Source: Clostridiales bacterium UBA1248 (GTDB lineage Bacteria; Bacillota; Clostridia; Oscillospirales; CAG-272). Taken from it: a DNA stretch of 26,396 nucleotides. Where the stretch lies: the NCBI GenBank assembly GCA_002308615.1, contig DBWC01000108.1:4123-30518 (forward strand), in the 5' to 3' direction. Under the pieces are notes generated by a model. The model saw nothing but the letters and a program-made list of their open reading frames with translations. It was not told the origin of the DNA and did not search any database. Both the position numbers and the translations under genes were made by a program. Shown here piece by piece: positions 1 to 7,662 of this stretch (within the stretch, counting starts at the first letter, position 1; each line of letters begins with the position of its first letter).

Positions 1-2
1 GC

Positions 3-332
3 CATTCTATAGGCGTGCCGCTCGCGGTAGCGGCTGACCGGTCGTTCATCGTACCGTCCGCTACGATGACTATACACCCGGTAAGATACAACGGACTCGT
101 TCTCGGTGTGGAGCAGAGCTTCACGTATTTCAAGCGTATGCAGCAGAGAATAAACGGCTTTATCGTCGCACACAGCAGAATAGACGAAATTACGCTCAAA
201 AAGCTGATGTTCGACACGGACGAGCTCGCGTCCGACACGGGCACGATAATTGACGGCGGCGAAGCCGTCTCATACGGACTGATAGACGAGATCGGCGGTC
301 TTAAGGAAGCGCTTGAAAGACTGCGGCAGTAA
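3..332 (+). CDS. tepA: TepA-like ClpP-family protease (3' end, partial)
   Basis: This is the C-terminal part of a ClpP/crotonase-fold serine protease of the translocation-enhancing protein TepA (YmfB) type. The frame is open to the left edge, so the start and the N-terminal half lie outside the window. The visible protein begins HSIGVPLAVAA, where the residue after the histidine fits the nucleophile-containing turn of the family. It continues with FIVPSATMTIHPVR, holding the family's conserved histidine, and ends with a VSYGLIDEIGGLKEAL segment typical of the ClpP C-terminal helix. Known members are cytoplasmic and have been linked to signal-peptide degradation or secretion in Bacillus. That role is family knowledge, not shown here. 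A dockerin-like remnant follows directly after the stop. The family is clear; the exact subfamily is likely. Confidence 0.85.
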   Translation, partial: HSIGVPLAVAADRSFIVPSATMTIHPVRYNGLVLGVEQSFTYFKRMQQRINGFIVAHSRIDEITLKKLMFDTDELASDTGTIIDGGEAVSYGLIDEIGGLKEALERLRQ

Positions 333-454
333 AGCGGATCAACCGCCTTTCCGGCACGGAAAAGCTTGAAGACGAGACCGTATACGATTTCAATAACGAC
401 GGTGCAGCAGACAACAAGGACGTCGTGGCGCTTTTCAGATACGTAAGTGCATAA
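317..454 (+). pseudogene. Dockerin type I repeat remnant (no start codon)
   Basis: In the second frame, starting after a TGA at 314-316 and ending with TAA at 452-454, the sequence encodes one dockerin-like calcium-binding half-repeat. Residues run YDFNNDGAADNKDVVALFRYV, which fits the D-x-N-x-D-G-x5-D-(V/L)-x2-L-x-R-Y-(V/L) pattern of type I dockerins and related secreted Clostridia proteins. There is no ATG, GTG or TTG between the upstream stop and the repeat, and only one of the usual two repeats is present. It therefore looks like the tail of a secreted protein whose body was deleted when it became joined to the tepA-like gene. A real terminator follows at 471-503. A sequencing or assembly join cannot be excluded from the window alone. 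Confidence 0.6.
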
Positions 455-470
455 ACCGGTTTTGAATATC

Positions 471-503
471 ACCGGCGGAAGTATTATCCTCCGCCGGTTT
501 TTT
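471..503 (+). terminator. Intrinsic terminator after tepA/dockerin remnant
   Basis: A 9-bp stem (accggcgga 471-479 with tccgccggt 490-498) encloses a 10-nt loop and is followed by a run of T at 498-503. It would end the transcript of the tepA-like gene and the dockerin remnant. Confidence 0.85.
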
Positions 504-554
504 CTTAATCGTTCTGCGTTTGCTAATGTTCACAAAATATACCCATATATATGA

Positions 555-583
555 TTGCAATCGGAAATAAAAAATGCTAAAAT
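555..583 (+). promoter_or_regulatory. Sigma-A promoter for the 656 lipoprotein gene
   Basis: TTGCAA (555-560) and TAAAAT (578-583) are separated by 17 nt, and TGC directly before the -10 makes it an extended -10 promoter. It lies about 70 nt upstream of the start at 656. Confidence 0.6.
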
Positions 584-655
584 AATACCGGTAAACGGCG
601 CGGACGCTTCAAACGTATGCGGATAGTTTGAGATAACTGTTTTATCGGAGGAAAA

Positions 656-1777
656 ATGAAAAGGATCACAGCTTTAACTATTGTTTTATGTTTGATATTG
701 ACATTGTTTTCGTGCGTAAAAGAGCCTGATTCCACGGATACCGTGACCGCACGGGAAACGGAAGAGGTGACGACGGACAAAGGATCCGTTCCGGATGAGA
801 CAGAGACGGAAACGGAAACGGAGACGGAGACGGAACAGATAACCGAGACCGAGACTGAAACGGACGCGGCGACCGGGACGGAGCCGGCACCGGAAAACAC
901 CGAAACGTACGACGTATACGATCCGACGTTCAACGCATATGAATATAAAGGCACGTTAAGACTTTATGAGAACGGAAAATACAGCACTGAAATGAAGTAT
1001 ACGGACGGCAGCTCGGGGATTAACGTGTACAATTCAATAACTGAAGAAGGCGCGTACCGTGTTGACGAATCCGGCGCGGATCTTGAACTTATACCGGAAA
1101 GATTAAGCTTAACGATCAGCTTTGACAACGCCGAAAATAAGGAAACGTTTCTTTCCTCCACAAAAAACACGTATCTTATGGGCGTAATTGACGGCGCGAC
1201 TTACGAAATTATAAAGAAAGCCGCAAACGGCGGATTTTCCGGCGGCGCGGCGGACGTGGCCGAAAGCTCATGGCTCGGCGAGATGGCGTCTACCGTAACA
1301 AAAGCCGTGCTTGACAGGGAAGAGAAGAAGGCGTACTATCTTTTGACCGATATGACTTTATCGGAAAATGAGTATTATATAACAGAAAACGGCTATACGC
1401 TCGTGCTTGAAAACGACGGATCCTGCCGCATGTATCATGAAGATCTGAAACGGGATGAAAACGATTTCGGCGACTGCATCGTATCCGACGTTTACGAGGG
1501 AACGTACACGCAAAACGGCAGACAGGTGTCGTGCACGATAACGGGCAATACGACAAAACTCAGCTTTTTGGATGAGACTGCGAAAAACTCATATACGGAA
1601 TACTATGAAGAACAGTATTCAAAAGGACTTATCGCAAAGGTATATTACGATTATTATATGGCGCTCGTATCTGAGAACGGTTATACGGATGACGATATGT
1701 CCGATACGTATATACTGGAGCTTGAGGAGCATACGCACACGGCGATCATCATAGAGTCGCCGGAATCGGAACTTTAA
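656..1777 (+). CDS. Lipoprotein with Thr/Glu-repeat linker, unknown function
   Basis: This encodes 373 residues of a secreted lipoprotein that I do not recognise beyond its architecture. Residues 1-19 form a basic plus hydrophobic signal peptide ending in the lipobox LFSC, so Cys20 should be lipidated and the protein anchored to the outer face of the membrane. Residues 25-88 are a low-complexity linker dominated by alternating Thr-Glu, encoded by a GAGACG/GAAACG repeat near 800-870. The rest contains repeated beta-rich segments of the type YDPTFNAYEYKGTLRLYENGKY and YYLLTDMTLSENEYYITENG, which suggests two related small beta domains. GGAGG sits 4-9 nt before the ATG. The gene stands alone with its own promoter and ends at a terminator shared with the convergent operon. 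A lipid-anchored surface or binding role is inference. Confidence 0.8.
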   Translation: MKRITALTIVLCLILTLFSCVKEPDSTDTVTARETEEVTTDKGSVPDETETETETETETEQITETETETDAATGTEPAPENTETYDVYDPTFNAYEYKGTLRLYENGKYSTEMKYTDGSSGINVYNSITEEGAYRVDESGADLELIPERLSLTISFDNAENKETFLSSTKNTYLMGVIDGATYEIIKKAANGGFSGGAADVAESSWLGEMASTVTKAVLDREEKKAYYLLTDMTLSENEYYITENGYTLVLENDGSCRMYHEDLKRDENDFGDCIVSDVYEGTYTQNGRQVSCTITGNTTKLSFLDETAKNSYTEYYEEQYSKGLIAKVYYDYYMALVSENGYTDDDMSDTYILELEEHTHTAIIIESPESEL

Positions 1778-1789
1778 AACGGATATATG

Positions 1790-1822
1790 AAAACCGGGCG
1801 ATCGCTACGACCGCCCGGTTTT
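1790..1822. terminator. Bidirectional terminator between convergent genes
   Basis: An 11-bp stem pairs aaaaccgggcg (1790-1800) with cgcccggtttt (1812-1822). The A/T ends supply a U-tract in both directions. It serves the lipoprotein gene ending at 1777 and the minus-strand operon ending at 1841. Confidence 0.8.
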
Positions 1823-1840
1823 GCGCTTTACGGTTTAATT

Positions 1841-2722
1841 TTATTTCGCTTTATTCTCTTCAAACATCTTTATAAGCTGACGCCCTGTTATCTGCATAAA
1901 GTTTGCAACGTCCTGATACATGGATAACGGGAAATTCTTAAAGAAACTGTCCGCCTCAAACGTAAGATCGCCTTCATAATCAATTTCCGCAAGCAGCTTC
2001 ATAACAAGCGAAAAATCATTGCTTGCGGTGAAGGGAAGCGTGTGCAGATCCCTGTATCCGTCCGTGTCGTGAACGTGCAGGGCTTTTAACCGCTTGCCCA
2101 AGCCTCTTATCATAACGCTCATATCCTCGCCGCAAAGCGAAACGTGACCTATGTCAAGGCAGGCGACGACGCGGTCGCTTCCTATTTCGTCTATGTATTC
2201 GCAGAATTCCTCGACTCTGGCGCAGGTGCTGTTCACTATCGTGTTATTTCCTATCGGATTCATCTGCCACATATTCTCGACCGCGACGTTTATATTGAAT
2301 TCCTCACAGTACGGGATAAGGCTTTTATAAAACTCAATATTGATCTTTTTCAATAGTTCAGCGTTCTGCCGGTACGGCATATGCTGTTTCGGATGGACTA
2401 TTATATTCTTTGCGCCGAGGATCGACGCGATCTTTATTGAATGGAGTATGCTTTTGTATATAGGCTCGTCCTGACCTCGCTCCTGCGTGCTTGACGGGAA
2501 AGGCGCGTGCGCCTGATTGCATACTATACCAGCTTCATCGGCGATTTTGCGCAGACTCTCCGCGTATTTTATGAAATTTTCGGAATAAAGCGGGTCGTCG
2601 GAAGATAAAGGGTGAAAAAACGACATATCGTACGCGTCGTAACCTGCCGCGGCAAGCATTTTTATCGCCTGTTCGTATCCGAATTTTGACTGCAGGCGCG
2701 CCGTCTGCGTTGATAAAAGCAT
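1841..2722 (-). CDS. Sugar phosphate isomerase/epimerase-like TIM-barrel protein
   Basis: This is a 293-residue protein of the xylose-isomerase-like TIM-barrel superfamily (AP endonuclease 2 fold). Expected metal-site segments are visible in order: an early barrel strand with NQAHAPFP, NIIVHPK, a glutamate in VAVENMW, CLDIGHVSL with Asp and His, LHVHDTDG, and a C-terminal TFEAD glutamate. Length matches the family. Members act on sugars, inositols or sugar phosphates, but substrate cannot be read from the sequence. It is the last gene of the operon starting at 5837. Its ATG overlaps the TAA of the preceding lipoprotein gene by one base (TAATG), and GGAGG lies about 9 nt before the start. A second, more distant member of the superfamily lies at 16345-17064. 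Confidence 0.85.
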   Translation of the reverse strand: MLLSTQTARLQSKFGYEQAIKMLAAAGYDAYDMSFFHPLSSDDPLYSENFIKYAESLRKIADEAGIVCNQAHAPFPSSTQERGQDEPIYKSILHSIKIASILGAKNIIVHPKQHMPYRQNAELLKKINIEFYKSLIPYCEEFNINVAVENMWQMNPIGNNTIVNSTCARVEEFCEYIDEIGSDRVVACLDIGHVSLCGEDMSVMIRGLGKRLKALHVHDTDGYRDLHTLPFTASNDFSLVMKLLAEIDYEGDLTFEADSFFKNFPLSMYQDVANFMQITGRQLIKMFEENKAK

Positions 2723-3639
2723 TATTCCGCCTCCTGTTTTATCTTAAACGTTGAGATGACGTTATCCGGTATAAGATCGGATATTTCGTACGTTCCGGCG
2801 GTAAGTATATACGTTCCCTCTCCGCCGTCCGCAAAGTATTGCGTTATAAATACGCCGTCAAGCTCATATTTGTATTTGTAAGCGGTCTTCCCGCTCAAAG
2901 TTGTCTCCGATATTTCCGATATGAGTTTTCCGCCCTGTTCGGTCACGCTCATTCTGGCGGCGTCCTTGTCCGCCAAGGAGGGGGAAAACTTTGTTTTGAC
3001 ATATAAAACGCTTACCGTGCGCTGTTTGCCCTCCCCGGATACGAGCGTCAGACTGCCGTTATCGTATACCGCTTCAAACGAGGCGGGGTATTTTATTGAA
3101 AAACTGCCGTTGTCAAAGATCCGGTTTCCTTCCTCGTCCGTCTCCGGCGCGGTCTTTTCCGGCTTTGTTTCCGCTGTATTTGAGGCGCCGTACGACGCGT
3201 CGCAGAGCTTGATCACGCTGTCAAGCGCGGCACGCTCCTTGTCCGTTATCTCTCGTCCGCCCACGCGGCAGCTTTCGCCGCCGGCGATTTTCCGCAGAAT
3301 ATCGGTAAGATCGGCGTCCGCCGACGTGTCGCCGCTTTCTATATCATACGTTTTTCCGTTATATTCAAACGAGCCGGCGTCGGTGCAGATCAGCCGGAGC
3401 GACGTCTTGCCGTCTTTATAAACGAGTATGCGGGTAAAAAATCCGCTGTTTATATCAGTACGGTATACCCACGTCGCGTCAAGCTCCCCGTCGTAAAGCG
3501 TTTCAAATCCGGCGGCTGATAAAAGTATATCGACGTCCGCCGTCACCTCGGGTATTTCCGTTGTGTCCTCCCGCACCTCGCCCGCGCAGGAGCAGAGAAG
3601 CAGAAGCAAAGCAATTATAAGAGCAAAAGATCTCTTCAT
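2722..3639 (-). CDS. Lipoprotein with C-terminal PsbP/DcrB-like domain (putative)
   Basis: This encodes a 305-residue lipoprotein. The frame stays open upstream to 3813, but the ATG at 3639 is the sensible start. It gives a signal peptide MKRSFALIIALLLLLCSC with lipobox and Cys18, it is preceded by GGAAGGG, and it overlaps the alr stop as ATGA. The longer form would bury the signal peptide. The N-terminal half (about 35-130) is a small alpha/beta region; the middle (about 160-185) is a Pro/Glu/Thr-rich linker. The C-terminal part begins FSIKYPASFEAVYDNGSL and ends with SDLIPDNVISTFKI, resembling the Mog1/PsbP/DcrB fold seen in many Firmicutes lipoproteins. That fold assignment is tentative. 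Its function is unknown; translational coupling with alr suggests co-expression, not necessarily a shared pathway. Confidence 0.8.
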   Translation of the reverse strand: MKRSFALIIALLLLLCSCAGEVREDTTEIPEVTADVDILLSAAGFETLYDGELDATWVYRTDINSGFFTRILVYKDGKTSLRLICTDAGSFEYNGKTYDIESGDTSADADLTDILRKIAGGESCRVGGREITDKERAALDSVIKLCDASYGASNTAETKPEKTAPETDEEGNRIFDNGSFSIKYPASFEAVYDNGSLTLVSGEGKQRTVSVLYVKTKFSPSLADKDAARMSVTEQGGKLISEISETTLSGKTAYKYKYELDGVFITQYFADGGEGTYILTAGTYEISDLIPDNVISTFKIKQEAE

Positions 3640-4733
3640 AGTTGTACCCTTCCCACGCGCTTTGAAATAAGGCACGTCACCTCGTAGTTTATCGTGTTCG
3701 CGGCGTCTGCAAGCTGCTCCGCCGATATACCGCCGCCGCCCATCATCACAGCCTCGTCTCCGCATTTTACGCCGTCGATATCCGAGATATCCACCATAAG
3801 CTGGTCCATGCATATACGGCCGACGATAGGCGCGCGTTTGCCGCGTATCAGCGCGTAACCGCTTTTATACGCTCTGATGTAGCCGTCCGCGTACCCGATA
3901 GGCAGCGTTGCGAGCGTGACGTCGTGATCCGCCGCGTATTCCCAGCCGTATGAGACGCGCTCGCCTTTTTTAAGCAGATGCACCTGCGCGACGTTCGTTT
4001 TAAGCGTCATCGCGGGGATCAGACCGTCGATTTTACAGCAGTCGGACGGCTGAAGACCGTAGAGCACTATACCGGAGCGAACCGCGTCGTATTTCGGTGC
4101 AAATCTTATGCTCGCCGCGCTGTTGTACGCGTGTATAAGACTGAATTCAACGCCGTTTTCTTTTAGGTACGATACGGCGTTGTCGAATCTTTTTATCTGT
4201 AAAAGCGTCGGTTCTTCTTCTTCGGCGTCCGCGCAGGCGAAATGCGTGAATATCCCCTCGCATTTAAGCTCCGGCATACGCGAAACGTACAGCGCGTCGG
4301 AAATCCCGTCTTCGTCAAAGCCTATGCGGTTCATACCGCTGTTTATTTTTATGTGTGCGCGGAGCTTTTTGCCCGACGGTACGTTTTCCGCGCAAAGCTT
4401 TGCATAATCGAGGCTGAATACCGCGCAGACTATGTCGTTATCGATAAGCTCCGGCACGTTTTCAGGGTCGACGTAGCCGAATATGAGTATATCGGGACGG
4501 ACGTTCTGCTCATTGAAAAATGAGCGCAGCTCAAGCGCCTCGTCCGTACCGGAAACGGCAAAGACGCGGCAGCCGCACTCATAAAACACGCCGGCGCATT
4601 CTATGCCGTGACCGTAGCAGTCCGCCTTGACTACGCAGATTTGCTCCATGCCGGTGTGTTTTTTCATTATTTCATAATTGTTTTTCAGCGCCGCCTTTGA
4701 TATTTCGGCAAGCACTTTAGGGTGTTTGATCAT
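3636..4733 (-). CDS. alr: Alanine racemase
   Basis: This is a 365-residue PLP-dependent alanine racemase that interconverts L- and D-alanine to supply D-Ala for peptidoglycan. The PLP-binding lysine is Lys36 in VVKADCYGHG. The catalytic tyrosine of the second domain is Tyr262 in RVSYGWEYAA. Other family landmarks are KINSGMNRIGF (129-139), NSAASIR, VRSGIVLYG and RICMDQLMVD. Length and two-domain layout (barrel about 1-235, beta domain about 236-365) are standard, so it should be active. It sits mid-operon: its start lies 17 bp inside the preceding lipoprotein gene and its TGA overlaps the next ATG by 4 bp, indicating translational coupling on both sides. It is cytoplasmic. Confidence 0.96.
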   Translation of the reverse strand: MIKHPKVLAEISKAALKNNYEIMKKHTGMEQICVVKADCYGHGIECAGVFYECGCRVFAVSGTDEALELRSFFNEQNVRPDILIFGYVDPENVPELIDNDIVCAVFSLDYAKLCAENVPSGKKLRAHIKINSGMNRIGFDEDGISDALYVSRMPELKCEGIFTHFACADAEEEEPTLLQIKRFDNAVSYLKENGVEFSLIHAYNSAASIRFAPKYDAVRSGIVLYGLQPSDCCKIDGLIPAMTLKTNVAQVHLLKKGERVSYGWEYAADHDVTLATLPIGYADGYIRAYKSGYALIRGKRAPIVGRICMDQLMVDISDIDGVKCGDEAVMMGGGGISAEQLADAANTINYEVTCLISKRVGRVQL

Positions 4734-5229
4734 TTTTTACCTTGAAATCCGTAAAAGTTATGGTTATATCTCCGCTTTTTATGCAAACGGGCAGGTTTGT
4801 CGCCGCGTCAAAGCGGTATTCCGTTTTTCCGTCGCTCATAACGTACTGCTCGCCGGCGCGGCGCACCGTGTACTCTCCGTCGGCGGAGAGCAGTTTTTTC
4901 CATACGGTAACTCCGGTTGATATTTTGTCCTGTGCGTTTTTAACGTCAAACGGTATCGTTAAGTCGTTATAGATCATGTAGCTTTTTTCCCGCGTGAAGC
5001 CGTAGCTGATGCCGCATAAAAGCGCGGGCTCGGAAAACTCAAAAGACGTGGTGTCGCCGTCGTACGATACCACGGCGGTGTAAACTCCGTCCCCGTCTGA
5101 TACGGCGATATCCGCCCTGTACGGTCCGCGCAGAGCCTTTGACAAGGTTATCCTGTCCGGCACGGCGCCGCAGGAGCATAAAACGGCAGTCAGCAAAACT
5201 GCAAATAAGGTGATAAATACTTTTTTCAT
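4717..5229 (-). CDS. Small lipoprotein, LolA/LppX-like beta protein (putative)
   Basis: This encodes 170 residues when started at the ATG at 5229, which has GGGAGG 6-8 nt upstream and begins directly with the signal peptide MKKVFITLFAVLLTAVLCSC (lipobox, Cys20). An upstream in-frame ATG at 5259 adds ten residues but no better ribosome site. After the lipobox the chain alternates short beta strands (YTAVVSYDGDTTSFEF, EYTVRRAGEQYVMSDGKTEYRF, GDITITFTDFKV). This looks like a half-barrel lipid- or probe-binding fold of the LolA/LppX kind, but the match is by style only. Its 3' end overlaps the alr start by 17 bp. The function is unknown, and an extracytoplasmic, membrane-anchored location is likely. 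Confidence 0.75.
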   Translation of the reverse strand: MKKVFITLFAVLLTAVLCSCGAVPDRITLSKALRGPYRADIAVSDGDGVYTAVVSYDGDTTSFEFSEPALLCGISYGFTREKSYMIYNDLTIPFDVKNAQDKISTGVTVWKKLLSADGEYTVRRAGEQYVMSDGKTEYRFDAATNLPVCIKSGDITITFTDFKVKNDQTP

Positions 5230-5276
5230 AAACGCCTCCCATATGTTTTTTTTAATCATATGAAAGACGAAACGTT

Positions 5277-5837
5277 TTAATGATTGAGATCCTGGCTTAC
5301 TTCCACGTTTTTGTTGTAGTAGTTCATTATTTTAAGAGCCTTTTTGCTGCCCTCAAAATACATAAGCACGGTTTTTCCCGTATTGTCTTTAAAAGCTGTG
5401 ATATAAAGGTCCGGGCTTGTCTCGCTTACACAGCAGTATACCGTTTTGTCAACGCCGAAGGACGCGTATTTCTGTTTGTTTTCCTCTGTTGCCGGCACGG
5501 CGAAGAGCATATCCTTGACGTCCGTTTCATAAAGCAGCTTAGGCTTTGCCTTGCCGTGGATAAGCTCCATTTTGAAGCTGCTGCGGTCTACCGTGTATTT
5601 ATATTCGTTCTGCAGATATCTGAAAAAGAACTTTGCAAGCGGAACGCCTAAGATAAGCACGAGAGGCATCACGTAGATTATGAAATAAATGTGGAATATG
5701 ACCGCTATAAGGATAGGCAGTATCATTATGAAAACTATGCCTGTTATGTAAAGCGCGCGGTGCGCCTTGTCTTTTCCGGTTATCGCCTTTTCGTACGAAT
5801 ACTCGGCAAAATTCGTTGACTGTTCCGAATCGCTCAT
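5277..5837 (-). CDS. Membrane protein with C-terminal PH-like domain (DUF6106-like)
   Basis: This encodes 186 residues. A soluble N-terminus of about 28 residues precedes two close transmembrane segments (about 29-50 and 52-72, very rich in I/L/V/F). A cytoplasmic domain of about 110 residues follows, starting YKYTVDRSSFKMELIHGKAKPKLLYETDVKDM. That layout resembles small Clostridia membrane proteins with a PH-like domain, sometimes labelled DUF6106. I recognise the style rather than a firm signature. AAAGGAG lies upstream of the ATG. It is the first gene of the operon that continues through a lipoprotein, alr, another lipoprotein and a sugar isomerase-like gene. Its promoter is at 5868-5896, divergent from the UPF0237 gene promoter. 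Confidence 0.7.
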   Translation of the reverse strand: MSDSEQSTNFAEYSYEKAITGKDKAHRALYITGIVFIMILPILIAVIFHIYFIIYVMPLVLILGVPLAKFFFRYLQNEYKYTVDRSSFKMELIHGKAKPKLLYETDVKDMLFAVPATEENKQKYASFGVDKTVYCCVSETSPDLYITAFKDNTGKTVLMYFEGSKKALKIMNYYNKNVEVSQDLNH

Positions 5838-5867
5838 AAAAATGTCGCTCCTTTGAAATTATTATAT

Positions 5868-5896
5868 ATCATACCACAAAAACACGCAAAAGTCAA
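5868..5896 (-). promoter_or_regulatory. Sigma-A promoter for the alr operon
   Basis: On the minus strand TTGACT (5896-5891) and TATGAT (5873-5868) are separated by exactly 17 nt, about 30 nt upstream of the first ATG at 5837. It is divergent from the promoter at 5908-5936, with only about 11 nt between the two -35 boxes. Confidence 0.75.
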
Positions 5897-5907
5897 TGAT
5901 AAAAAGC

Positions 5908-5936
5908 TTGAAATGTTCATTTTATTATGATATAAT
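5908..5936 (+). promoter_or_regulatory. Sigma-A promoter for UPF0237-UPF0210 operon
   Basis: TTGAAA (5908-5913) and TATAAT (5931-5936) have a 17-nt spacer and a TG dinucleotide in extended -10 position. Transcription should begin near 5943, which rules out the upstream in-frame ATG at 5940 as the start of the ACT-domain gene. Confidence 0.8.
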
Positions 5937-5966
5937 AACATGAATTTTATAAAATCGGAGTGTTAT

Positions 5967-6236
5967 ATGAAAGCTGTTATAACTGTTGTCGGACGCGACA
6001 GCGTCGGAATTATAGCAAAGGTGAGCGCGGTATGTTCTGAATATCACGCAAATATCGTGGATATCTCGCAGAGCGTTTTATCCGAGTATTTCGCCATGAT
6101 AATGGTCGTTGACATAGATGGTCTCACCGTCCCGTTCACGTCGTTCGTTGACGTTTTATCTGATTTAGGCAAACAGAACGGCCTTGACGTGCGCACGATG
6201 CACGAGGACGTATTTGATTCAATGCACAGGATTTAA
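5967..6236 (+). CDS. ACT domain protein, UPF0237 family
   Basis: This is an 89-residue single ACT domain protein. It begins MKAVITVVGRDSVGIIAKVSAVCSE, the classic ACT start with the Gly-x-x-x-Ile-x-x-Val effector loop, and continues ANIVDISQSVL and FAMIMVVDID. Length equals the usual 89-90 residues of UPF0237. Relatives are GcvR-like regulators, and ACT domains often bind amino acids and control partner enzymes. The start at 5967 is chosen because the -10 box at 5931-5936 places transcription start near 5943, and because CGGAG lies 6-8 nt upstream. It is followed after 3 nt by the UPF0210 gene. This adjacent pairing is conserved in many bacteria and archaea, so the ACT protein may regulate or assemble with its partner. 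The ligand is unknown. Confidence 0.88.
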   Translation: MKAVITVVGRDSVGIIAKVSAVCSEYHANIVDISQSVLSEYFAMIMVVDIDGLTVPFTSFVDVLSDLGKQNGLDVRTMHEDVFDSMHRI

Positions 6237-6239
6237 GCT

Positions 6240-7598
6240 ATGATCAACACAAAGGATATTCTTGAAACAATAAATATGGTCAAGGAGGAAAACCTTGACA
6301 TAAGAACGGTCACGATGGGCATATCCCTGCTTGACTGCGCCTCCGACGATCCGAAAAAAGCCGCGGAGCGCGTTTATGAAAAGATAACGAAAAAAGCGGA
6401 ACGGCTCGTACCCGTCGCGGAGCAGATAGAAAAAGAGTACGGCATACCGATAATAAACAAGCGAGTGTCCGTTACTCCGGTGTCGCTCATAGGCGGCAGA
6501 TACAGTGAAGAAGATTATATAAACTTTGCAAAAGCGCTTGACCGCGCCGCCGATACCCTCGGCATTAACTTCATAGGCGGCTACGGCGCGCTCGTGCAGA
6601 AGGGCTTTACGGAAGCGGATAAAAAGCTCATAGCGTCAATTCCCGAAGCGCTTGCACAGACGGGCAAAGTCTGCTCGTCCGTAAACGTCGCCTCCACCAA
6701 AGCCGGCATAAATATGGACGCCGTCGCGATGATGGGCAAGATAATTAAAAAAGCCGCGTATCTGACGCGGGATAACGACTGCATAGGCTGCGCAAAGTTC
6801 GTCGTATTTGCAAACGTACCGGAGGACAACCCCTTCATGGCGGGCGCGTTCCACGGTACCGGCGAGGCGGAATGCGTCATAAACGTCGGCGTATCGGGCC
6901 CCGGCGTCGTTTCGTCCGCTATAGAAAGAGCGGGTGACTGCGATTTCTCGACGCTTGCGGAAACGATAAAGCGCACGTCGTTCAAGATAACGCGTATGGG
7001 TCAGCTCGTCGCGCGCGAGGCGTCAAAACGCCTTGACGTTCCGTTCGGCATAGTGGACCTGTCGCTCGCGCCCACTCCCGCCGTCGGAGACTCCGTCGCG
7101 CGTATCTTGGAGGATATGGGTTTGGAAACGTGCGGAGCCTGCGGCACGACCGCGGCTCTGGCGCTGTTAAACGACGCGGTAAAGAAAGGCGGCGTTATGG
7201 CGTCGTCCCACGTAGGCGGTCTGTCAGGTGCGTTCATACCCGTATCCGAGGACGCGGGGATGATAGACGCGGTTTCTGCCGGCGCGCTGTCGATCGAAAA
7301 GCTTGAAGCCATGACCGCGGTCTGCTCCGTAGGTCTTGATATGATAGCCGTTCCGGGCGACACGTCAGAGGACGTTATAAGCGCGCTCATCGCGGATGAA
7401 ATTTCGATAGGCGTCGCCAATACGAAGACGACCGCGGTAAGGATAATCCCCGCTTACGGAAAGCGTGCGGGCGACAGCGTATCCTTCGGCGGCCTGCTCG
7501 GCGCCGCGCCGGTAATGAAGATAAGCACGCTCTCCCCGGCGAAATTCATAGCGCGCGGAGGACGCATCCCCGCGCCGATACACTCGCTTAAGAATTAA
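6240..7598 (+). CDS. UPF0210 (DUF711) family protein
   Basis: This is a 452-residue cytoplasmic protein of the UPF0210/DUF711 family, whose biochemical role is not established. Recognisable segments are NIRTVTMGISLLDC-like ...LDIRTVTMGISLLDCASDD at the N-terminus, KRVSVTPVSLIGG, FIGGYGALVQKGFT, a Cys pair in DNDCIGCAKFVVFAN, AFHGTGEAECVINVGVSGPG, GIVDLSLAPTPAVGDSVA and LETCGACGTTAALALLNDAVKKGG. Glycine-rich loops and conserved Cys residues suggest an enzyme. Length is normal. The start is 3 nt after the UPF0237 stop with only a modest AGGA upstream, consistent with translational coupling. No terminator with a U-tract is evident; the hairpin-rich region 7616-7862 follows. Confidence 0.9.
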   Translation: MINTKDILETINMVKEENLDIRTVTMGISLLDCASDDPKKAAERVYEKITKKAERLVPVAEQIEKEYGIPIINKRVSVTPVSLIGGRYSEEDYINFAKALDRAADTLGINFIGGYGALVQKGFTEADKKLIASIPEALAQTGKVCSSVNVASTKAGINMDAVAMMGKIIKKAAYLTRDNDCIGCAKFVVFANVPEDNPFMAGAFHGTGEAECVINVGVSGPGVVSSAIERAGDCDFSTLAETIKRTSFKITRMGQLVAREASKRLDVPFGIVDLSLAPTPAVGDSVARILEDMGLETCGACGTTAALALLNDAVKKGGVMASSHVGGLSGAFIPVSEDAGMIDAVSAGALSIEKLEAMTAVCSVGLDMIAVPGDTSEDVISALIADEISIGVANTKTTAVRIIPAYGKRAGDSVSFGGLLGAAPVMKISTLSPAKFIARGGRIPAPIHSLKN

Positions 7599-7662
7599 GA
7601 ATTCAGAAAATAAGGTGTCGCTTCGCGACGTTCTTTGGGGGTTTCCCACCCCTCTCGTGAAC

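Noticed and set aside
577..954. Long minus-strand open frame rich in Ser-Val repeats
   Set aside because: It is the antisense of the Thr/Glu repeat linker of the 656 lipoprotein; the low-complexity repeat keeps other frames open. No ribosome site.
5240..5262. CATATG...CATATG inverted repeat near the ribosome site of the 4717-5229 gene
   Set aside because: Six-base self-palindromes in AT-rich DNA are expected by chance, and the stem does not include the ribosome site.
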